A stretch of DNA of 15,281 nt from Spirochaetales bacterium (GTDB taxonomy: Bacteria > Spirochaetota > Spirochaetia > Sphaerochaetales > Sphaerochaetaceae), in assembly GCA_017475725.1 (NCBI GenBank), contig JAFVFA010000219.1, positions 1-15,281 of the forward strand, given 5' to 3'. Positions within the stretch are counted from its first letter, which is position 1; each line of letters opens with the position of its first letter. Below are positions 14,079 to 15,281 of the stretch, piece after piece. A program made the translations under genes and the position numbers. The notes beneath the pieces are model-generated. The model worked only from the letters and a program-made list of their open reading frames with translations. It searched no databases and had not been told where the DNA came from.

Positions 14079-15281
14079 ACATAATCGGATCCGGGATGGC
14101 GGGCCTTTCCGCAGCCATAAGCCTTTCAGAGAAGGGAATCGGGTGCAACCTCATATCCGTATTGCCCAGTGAGCGGGCCCAATCCGTTCTTGCCGAAGGT
14201 GGAATCAATGCCGCATTGAACAGCATGGGAGATGGCGACACCCCTGCCCTGCATGCGAGCGACACAATGGAAGCCGGGGTTCTGCTGGCGGACAGTGAAG
14301 CAGTCAAAGGGCTGGCAGAGACAGCCCCTGCCATAGTCAGACAGCTTGCCATCTGCGGAGTCCCCTTCAACACAAGGGATGGGAGGCTGCAGCAGAGGCC
14401 GTTCGGGGGCCAGACAAAGGTCAGGACGGTGTTCTCCAGAAGCAGCACAGGAAAGGTTGTCATGACCGCATTGATAGACAAGGTCAGGTACTATGAGTCT
14501 GCCGGACTGGTCAGACGCTTCCCTCATCATGGGCTTTCGGAGCTTTCGGTCTCGGATGGCAGATGCACTGGAGTATGGATAGAGGACGAGTACACTGGAT
14601 CCGAAACATATCTTGCAGGTCCGGTCATTCTTGCGTTCGGCGGGATGAACGGCCTCTTCCCAGGAATGACAACAGGGACCACCGCCAACAGCGGGAACGC
14701 ACTGGCGCAGGTCTTCTCGCAAGGTGTGGCTCTGAGCAATCTCGAGATGATCCAGTTCCACCCCACAACAATAGCGATCAATGACAAGAGATGCCTTGTA
14801 AGCGAGGCCGCAAGAGGCGAAGGAGGAAGGCTCTTCATCCTCAGAGACGGCAAACCATGGTACTTCATGGAGGAGAGATATCCGGTCCTGAAGAACCTGA
14901 TGCCAAGGGATGTGGTCTCAAGGGAGATATACTTCGTCACCCATGATGAATCATGCACCGGCCCGGTGTATCTGGACATGACAGGACTCCCAGATGAGGT
15001 CTGGAGGGCCAAGCTCCCGGATCTCAGGAAGGAGATAGTCGAATACACAAAGCTTGACCCAAAAACGGAGCCGATTCCGATTGCACCGGGAATCCATTAC
15101 TTCATGGGCGGCATAGATGTGGATGCGAAGCACAGGACCAATATGGAGGGACTCTACGCTGCAGGTGAATGCTGCTCCCAATACCATGGGGCCAACAGAC
15201 TCGGAGGCAATTCCATGCTTGGAGCCATGTACGGAGGCCATGTTGCCGCAGAGAGCTGTGCAGACATGCTGAAGGACTGTA
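14066..15281 (+). CDS. Fumarate reductase/succinate dehydrogenase-type flavoprotein subunit (3' end beyond window)
   Basis: 405 residues are visible; the C-terminal part lies outside. The FAD dinucleotide fold starts with IIGSGMAGLSAAISLSEKG (6-24). Fumarate/succinate active-site residues are all present: H232 (MIQFHPT), E247 and R250 (SEAARGEGG), R281 (MPRDVVSR), H344 (GIHYFMGG) and R378 (GANRLGGNSM). The position that holds the covalent FAD histidine in E. coli SdhA/FrdA is Q39 (AQSVLAEGGINA), so FAD is probably bound non-covalently. The start at 14066 has GGAG 6 nt upstream and overlaps the membrane-anchor gene. It most likely reduces fumarate as an anaerobic electron sink. L-aspartate oxidase is a related alternative, but the membrane-anchor neighbour argues against it. 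An iron-sulphur subunit gene would be expected just beyond the edge. Confidence 0.87.
   Translation, partial: MGNVNIIGSGMAGLSAAISLSEKGIGCNLISVLPSERAQSVLAEGGINAALNSMGDGDTPALHASDTMEAGVLLADSEAVKGLAETAPAIVRQLAICGVPFNTRDGRLQQRPFGGQTKVRTVFSRSSTGKVVMTALIDKVRYYESAGLVRRFPHHGLSELSVSDGRCTGVWIEDEYTGSETYLAGPVILAFGGMNGLFPGMTTGTTANSGNALAQVFSQGVALSNLEMIQFHPTTIAINDKRCLVSEAARGEGGRLFILRDGKPWYFMEERYPVLKNLMPRDVVSREIYFVTHDESCTGPVYLDMTGLPDEVWRAKLPDLRKEIVEYTKLDPKTEPIPIAPGIHYFMGGIDVDAKHRTNMEGLYAAGECCSQYHGANRLGGNSMLGAMYGGHVAAESCADMLKDC

Noticed and set aside
14126..15048. Long minus-strand open frames opposite the flavoprotein gene
   Set aside because: They are shadows of a gene with all active-site motifs on the plus strand.
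1..15281. CRISPR array or insertion sequence
   Set aside because: No regularly spaced repeats beyond one pair of 33-mers, and no transposase motifs or terminal inverted repeats were seen.

Overview
This window looks like chromosomal DNA from a moderately GC-rich anaerobic bacterium. A Sphaerochaeta/Treponema-like spirochete is the best guess. The main clue is the exported solute-binding protein, whose N-terminus ends FASGAPEA, close to the FANGAQEA type common in Sphaerochaeta and Treponema. Rex, an iron-dependent alcohol dehydrogenase and a fumarate-reductase-type flavoprotein fit a fermentative, redox-balancing life. The assignment rests on motif memory only, at roughly 50-60% confidence.

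Layout, left to right. (1) 1-2087, minus: an XRE-HTH/helical-repeat regulator followed by an overlapping MFS exporter cut by the window edge. (2) 2392-4727, plus: a polar amino-acid ABC importer (binding protein, permease, ATPase) with tight spacing. (3) 4767-6726, plus: an NYN-LOTUS protein with a strong promoter placed so that its mRNA should be nearly leaderless, overlapping an iron-dependent alcohol dehydrogenase gene. (4) 6735-7292, minus: a beta-carbonic anhydrase, divergent from the redox repressor Rex (7455-8102, plus). (5) 8107-9453, minus: a MATE efflux pump; upstream of it, 9569-10564, minus, a protein with two tandem cyclic-nucleotide-binding domains and no output domain, with a clear promoter and terminator. 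(6) 10600-13300: an accessory region. It holds two imperfect 33-bp repeats, a terminator-like hairpin, an AT-rich two-gene operon encoding an AAA ATPase and an RloB/TOPRIM-like protein (AbiL-like defence pair), and a C-terminal tyrosine-recombinase remnant. The remnant abuts an intact tRNA-Lys(CTT) gene and its terminator. (7) 13518-15281, plus: a haem-b-type membrane anchor overlapping a fumarate reductase/succinate dehydrogenase-type flavoprotein that runs off the right edge.

How they may work together. Regions 3, 4 and 7 are core metabolism: alcohol and fumarate as electron sinks, Rex sensing NADH/NAD+, and carbonic anhydrase supplying bicarbonate. Regions 1 and 6 look acquired. The most noteworthy items are the AbiL-like module beside a tRNA gene with a decayed integrase, the probably leaderless NYN-LOTUS gene, the duplicated cNMP-sensor protein in which only the second domain keeps the canonical arginine, and the flavoprotein that has Gln in place of the covalent-FAD His.
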